A DNA stretch of 64,000 bases from positions 310,001 to 374,000 of the forward strand of contig OX621165.1 in NCBI GenBank assembly GCA_951640195.1, written 5' to 3'. Within the stretch, counting starts at the first letter, position 1. Each line of letters opens with the position of its first letter. The DNA comes from Porpolomopsis calyptriformis. Its lineage: Eukaryota > Basidiomycota > Agaricomycetes > Agaricales > Hygrophoraceae. Both the position numbers and the translations under genes were made by a program. Shown piece after piece: positions 59,096 to 64,000 of this stretch. The notes under the pieces were generated by a model that did not search any database, had not been told where the DNA came from, and saw only the letters and a list, made by a program, of their open reading frames with translations.

Positions 59096-60845
59096 CTGTA
59101 GACACTAAACAAAGGTAGAAACAAGGCAATTGAATGGATATGTCAATATGGCTGAAACGCACTGTCGATGACATTGCCGGAAAATCCCTACTTCCAATGC
59201 TCTGGAAAAGTGCAACATAATCCGACACATCAACTGAACATTTCTATATCGATAAATGAGGAATGAGTATTTGTAGACATAACGAATGACTGACCAGTGG
59301 GCTCCCTTGAGTGTGTACAGGAAAGGATGACGTACATAGTTGTGAAGAGGAGAGTTGGCCATCATCAGAAGTACATTTGTCACATGATACATCATGTTGC
59401 CGCGCTATGTTTGCCATCTTCCGTTCACTTCTTCTACAAGTTGTCACCTGGGACTTCAGGCTCCATTTTGCTGCCCAAACTGTACAGCTATGGCTACACT
59501 CTGTTGCAGTCCACACTCCTACGAAAGGAGCCTGCGTCTTACAAGGCTCCTGCACTTGCCATGATGAGACTGCGAGCAATGACTACAGTAGGTCTTCCTA
59601 TACCCTTTTAGTCTGGATCATCGAATAAGTGATTGTTGTATGTGTAAAGCCACAGAACCATGGATACATACTTTCTCCATCTTACCATTGTTCTACTGGC
59701 CAGCAAGATCATACACATGAACCCTACTGCAACCATTGGGTGTTATGAAGGCCCTAGAAGTTCCGGTGCTCCTTCCTAGGCGTCAACAAATCCTGAATAG
59801 CCTGTCGTGTTTTGCCAACTTCAATCAACATTGGTCACAACTTCACAGATTTTGTATTACAGAAATTCAATCTTCACCAGGTATATTTCGCACCTGGTCA
59901 TTTCCAATATTCAGAACTGATCCTTAGAAAAGAACCAGCAGCTACTCAGCTGAGGAAAGAGTCTTCTGTCAGAGTATGGCATCCGCAACTACTCATCTAA
60001 TCAACTAGTCACCGTATCCATCAGATTACTATTCTCGGATACGTAGTAGGGCCTCACACAACCTGGGTTAAGTCAAACAATCACTACAGTCTGACGGGCA
60101 ATGTAGGTATCAAAGTTACAAGTAACATTCCATAAAGCACCCGTGAGTTTGCAATGCTACACAGTTGTTGGCGATTAATCTACAATTGTTTCACAGAAGT
60201 GTGGTTATCACATCCTGTGATAAAGCTATGTAGTAACACACTGGTAAGTAGCACTTGTCATGCTACATATTGCTGAGCTACATGCGAAGATAGATCGGAT
60301 TATAATCTCTCCCCCTAACACGAAAACTAACTTAAGACAATTTTGTGTTTGCTTTACGGTTACCCCAACAATGGGTTCTTCATTTCCGTTTATGCCTGTG
60401 AAATCCGAGGCATCACACAGCTTGGAAGTACCCAACACTCCAGTAAAAAATCACCATTCATCATTGCATTCTACCAGAACTAGGTCATTTTCTGCTATCA
60501 TAAAGGAGCTTGAGGCTTCCTGAGAGCGAGTCCGACTTTTGGAGTGCGAACTGCTAGATAAATGTGGGGACCACTATTATGGGGTACGCAATGATTCTGT
60601 TATTCACGAATCAATGCACTGAGATTGTCCGCAAGGTCCCACTGACATCACCTATTAAACCCAAAGATGACAAGTCAGGTAAAGTCAAGAAGGTTGGAGA
60701 GCGGTTACAATGGCAACCTTGGCCCGATGATAAGACCTTACGCCACTATTGTAAGGATTGGGGATAAGTTATCACACTTTGCTCAATACCAGGATATGCA
60801 CAGAACCAATGTATTGGGGCAATCTGGTATAAGCGGGAGTGGGAT
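59096..60845. other. Gene-poor, AT-richer accessory DNA
   Basis: Only short, unsupported frames are present (for instance at 59244-59579 and 60564-60767). Some may be upstream exons of the minus-strand gene ending at 58742. No RNA gene or complete repeat was recognised. Confidence 0.35.
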
Positions 60846-61521
60846 GTAAACTTATTGTTTACCTAAGCGTAACTGGTACTTAAGGTATCCGGTACAAATA
60901 TGTTGATGTGATGTGGAGCCATCTGAGCTCTGGGATCTGCCCCAAGAGATGATGGGAGGCACAATAGAAAGGAGCTATCAAAGAAATCGTGAAAATCGAA
61001 GAAATAGAAGAAATCAGAAAATCAGAGCACTCTCTAGAGTGCTAGAGGCGGTCGAAGAGGCTCAAACATGAAGGACTAGACGTGGGACGATGGAATCTAT
61101 CTTCCTTCTCTATGATACAAACATATCTACAAGTAAATATATCTGTGAAAACAAAGATCCCTTTATATGCTATATAGTAAAGGGATGAGACTTCTGAACG
61201 AAGCCACCAGTGAAAGGGTCGATGGGAACGATGGAGAACTACACAATGGACATCTGGCTATCAGATGCATCCTTTGATATGAGCTGCGATCGCAAATCGA
61301 AGGATCGGAGAATTCGAAGAAATTCGCAGAAATCCGAAGCATTCGGAGATAAATCGCTGGACAGGAAGCCAAATCGCGTAGTCGGGGACATCGTAGTAGT
61401 GTAGTGGACGTCTGGGGGATCACGTAGATATATGGAACATGTCCTCCGGACCTCAGGGGACCAAGGGGTCATATCAACGTACAAACACAGCATGGTGGCT
61501 GTATGTAACATATCTGTTACA
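60846..61521 (-). mobile_element. LTR of a degraded retrotransposon (right edge clear, left edge uncertain)
   Basis: Read on the minus strand, a purine tract (aagggggagga, plus 61522-61532) is followed at once by TGTAACAGATATGTTACA, a typical LTR start with a short inverted repeat. Inside, a TATA-like ctatatagcatataaag lies near 61160-61180. The far edge may be the tgtaaac...gtttac at about 60846 but no target duplication was found. An eight-base inverted repeat (agcactct-ct-agagtgct) lies near 61026. Confidence 0.5.
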
Positions 61522-61532
61522 TCCTCCCCCTT
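61522..61532 (-). other. Polypurine tract of the LTR element
   Basis: On the minus strand aagggggagga immediately precedes the LTR edge, the position of the plus-strand primer in LTR retrotransposons. Confidence 0.55.
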
Positions 61533-61661
61533 CGGCTTAACTGCCAGGGTAAGTTAAGCCTGATAGCCAGGCAGAATACACATAAAACAGTCTATAAACT
61601 ACATAGAAAGAACTAAGAGAAATAGAAAATAAACGCCATAGTAATACAACTGCGGCAATGA

Positions 61662-63596
61662 CTACATTCGTCTGTAGTCCATCGGGACGTCAGGTATCTC
61701 TGACGTACTATCAATACGTTCCTGAAGCAAAGCTGGCTCAGGTTCGGGGATCGGCGAGCCAAGTGAGACTTGCTCGCTATCGCTGCCTGGCAGCGCAGCG
61801 CTGTCTTGTGAATCACGCCGTGAACGGCGTCGCGACATGTGGGACGAGTCCCAGCCATGGGGTGGTCCACACTCGGCGAGCGTGTATGTGATTTGTCCAC
61901 GCCGAGTGAATGAGTTAGACACATCAAACGTGTCTTGGGTGATCAGGCCCACGGATGGGGCGACAGACTCATCATTAGACGAGATACGAGACTGGGGACG
62001 TTGGCAAGGACGTCCGTCTGGGAACCATGTGTCATTTCCGTCACGAAGTGACGAAGGAATGCCATTCCTTGCCAGTGTAGTACATACAGACTCTCTGTAC
62101 ATCTCAAGGGAGGATAAGTCTGAGACATTACCCTGGAGGGTGTCCTCGAGCCATTGGAAGGCATAGACAAAGGCATTGTCCGCCTGTTCAAACGTAACGC
62201 CTTGTCCGGCGAAGAACGGAACGAGGGATTGTTCCATGACATTGGATGATCCAGAGTACTGGGCTGGTTCTCTGGTGGGTTCCGCAATGGACAGGTTCGA
62301 TCCTGTCACAAGTGAGCGATAGCGGCTGGGCATTCCAAACAGGAGGGCCGCCGCTCTGATGTATTGCGACTGTATCTGGTCAGCGTCTGTCGATGATCCG
62401 GCGGGAGCATGGGTCTTAGGTGACTTTGGTTTGTGTTGACTAACCAAAAGCATCCCACGGAGGCTTCGCAGCGAAATACTGCCATCTCGTTCTAAGCGCA
62501 CTCCAGGGTGCGCAGCATGGCGGTTTATGTAGAACCAATGAGCCCACTCTTCCGGGGAACTTGTGGCAGTTGGCTGAGATGGGTTAATCCGTCCAGGCAC
62601 AGAAGAAGTCGGCACCTGTACAGGTGCGTCGGTGGAATCACCTGAAGCCCAGGCGGGAACTCTCCAATGGATTAACGAGATGCATTGAGTGTCTGTTCTG
62701 CTCTCTCGAGGAGTCGCCTGCGCTGTCGTGATGAACGATCGCGCGAGTTCGAGAGCCTCGTTATTGCCCAATTCTTGGGCTTGAATGAACAGAGCGTGCC
62801 ATTGGCGCGTGTTGACTGGGTATCTGCGGTCATCCGCAGATCGAGTTCCACACAGAGGGGGTAGTCCCATTGCTTCGTTTCATCGCGCTGCTTCAGTGCT
62901 TGCGCCAACCCGGATGGTCTGGTCAATGGGTGAGTAGTGGGCCCCAGCAGGGATGCTGGGCCAAGCAGTAATGGTCGAGCGCTTTTTGCGCCGTTTGATC
63001 ATCTCGCCACTAGGGCCAGATTGATTATTCACTCCTGGATCTGGGAGGTTTGGGAACTTGACATACGAGGTGGGTTGAAGGCAAGCCTTCAGTTCCTCAT
63101 TCTCTCGAATGATTTGAGGGAAGCATCTCTTGATGTACGCGTTATCCTCCTTGTCGAGGTCTTCGAACATTGGGCCACAGCCTGCTAACTCGTCGTCCAA
63201 GTATGGATCGAAATGTTCCATATCGGCTCTTCGTCAAGCCTCCTTGTCTGTTTCTTTTTTCTTGCCCTTGTCTTGGGCAGAGGGGTTCTTGGTCACAGGG
63301 CTGGCTGCCCTTGTGTATTCTGACGATCGCGAATGCGATCCCTCGGTATGGGAGCGCTTGCGCTTTCCTAGCAATTCGGCTTTGCTAGTGTCGTTAGATT
63401 TGTTCAGCTTGGCTATAAGCTGATTGGCTTGATAAAGCTCATCTTGAGTTTGTTCATAACGAGCGCAATAGTAATCACCATCGTCTTGAGCCTTCTCGAG
63501 TGAGACGGTTAGGTTTCGGCTCTCTGTTACGAGTTCCTCTTGGTGTGCCTTGCGGCAGTCATCAAATGCCTCTTTCAATGAGGCGTCTTGGTACAT
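61662..63596 (-). pseudogene. gag-like retroelement ORF broken by two in-frame TGA codons
   Basis: One frame runs 645 codons from 63596 to 61662, interrupted only by TGA at 63234-63236 (KETDKEA-stop-RRADME) and TGA at 62880-62882 (STEAAR-stop-NEAMGL). The first part is a Glu/Gln/Lys coiled coil with a basic KRKRSH patch. The last part has EEWAHWFYINRHAAHPGVRL and SLRSLRGMLLVSQHK, a pattern I associate with gag-like ORFs of basidiomycete LTR elements, and an Arg/Ser-rich end. It lies 140 bases from the polypurine tract and LTR on the same strand. No reverse transcriptase or integrase is seen in the window. A dead or non-autonomous copy. Confidence 0.5.
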
Positions 63597-63710
63597 GCTG
63601 TCTTCAACTGTTATAAACCGGTTGTTCAGAATGCATTTTACTTCAGGTGTTCTGTCCCAAGAGATATAGGGTATGGTTCCAAGTCCTTGTTATGAGTAGG
63701 CTAATGAGGA

Positions 63711-63729
63711 ATCAGACTTAAGGTCTGAT
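63711..63729. repeat. Small inverted repeat
   Basis: atcagac and gtctgat are perfect inverted arms with a five-base spacer, in the 5' part of the retroelement-like region. Confidence 0.6.
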
Positions 63730-63885
63730 ACGTACAAGAGGTACTCCTTATATACTGACTACTTATCTATGTGAGTCAGTGCAGCATAACATGAGGTAGA
63801 GATAAGAATGAGTCATTGTGATCGATGACGAATCATAAGGGGTTGAAACACAATGGAAATGAAGGTTTCTACATATGGGTAAAGT

Positions 63886-63954
63886 AATGGGGAATCCCAA
63901 AGAAAGGCAATGGGGAATCCCAGAGAAGGGCAATGGGGAATCCCAAGATAAGAT
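63886..63954. repeat. Three tandem copies of a 23-bp unit
   Basis: Units starting aatggggaatccca at 63886, 63909 and 63932, each 23 bases, differing at one or two positions. They lie at the right edge of the window in probable retroelement leader or LTR sequence. Confidence 0.85.
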
Positions 63955-64000
63955 ACAGGTTTGCATGTGGTAAGATAAGAGAAAGAAAAGAAAATTACGA

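Noticed and set aside
61200..61420. Possible CRISPR-like or satellite array in the gaagaaatcgaa-rich stretch (60970-61340)
   Set aside because: Only irregular GAA/TCG low-complexity sequence within the LTR; no regular spacing, and CRISPR arrays are not expected in a fungal nucleus.

Overview
The window is nuclear DNA of a filamentous basidiomycete, most likely an Agaricomycete. Genes are split by many introns of about 50 nt with GT..AG ends, and there is one intron-containing tRNA gene. The gene set includes a Clp1-like (clampless) regulator, CMT1/CAP64-type glycan genes, a CFEM protein, an HsbA-like protein, a DUF6532 protein and NACHT-WD40 receptors. The species cannot be named from the sequence; a Cantharellales-like fungus is only a guess. 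Exon models were made by eye from splice signals and reading frames.

1-25 kb is compact housekeeping DNA. It holds a PHO13-type phosphatase (3' end only), GPI11, ribosomal eL34, two head-to-head paralogous membrane proteins and a secreted serine protease. Next come a possible small secreted protein, uricase, ATP synthase subunit g, a CFEM GPI protein and ribosomal eL31. A divergent GT69 (CMT1-like) / CAP64-like pair follows, then tRNA-Ala(CGC), COP9 subunit 1, mitochondrial bL28, NOP53 and an HsbA-like secreted protein.

25.2-49.7 kb is the striking part. Four apparently intact NLR-type (STAND) genes share one eight-exon architecture: a helical N-terminus resembling MLKL/HeLo-like domains (inferred), a NACHT ATPase, then 12 WD40 repeats. 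Two lie in tandem on the minus strand (NLR1, NLR2) and two in tandem on the plus strand (NLR3, NLR4). The pairs diverge around a conserved core of RPS1/eS1, ATG10, an RnpA-like gene and CLP1. A 25-codon 3' relic of another copy lies beside NLR1, and a truncated duplicon end follows NLR4. All four WD40 exons are exactly 2025 nt although the repeats differ and have been exchanged. Such genes in fungi act in allorecognition or immunity; that role here is inferred from family knowledge.

49.7-64 kb is accessory DNA. It has an array of near-identical ankyrin repeats with no NACHT domain attached and a frameshifting deletion near its 3' end, several unrecognised spliced minus-strand genes, a DUF6532 gene, and a degraded LTR element. 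The element shows an LTR edge, a polypurine tract and a gag-like frame broken by two TGA codons.
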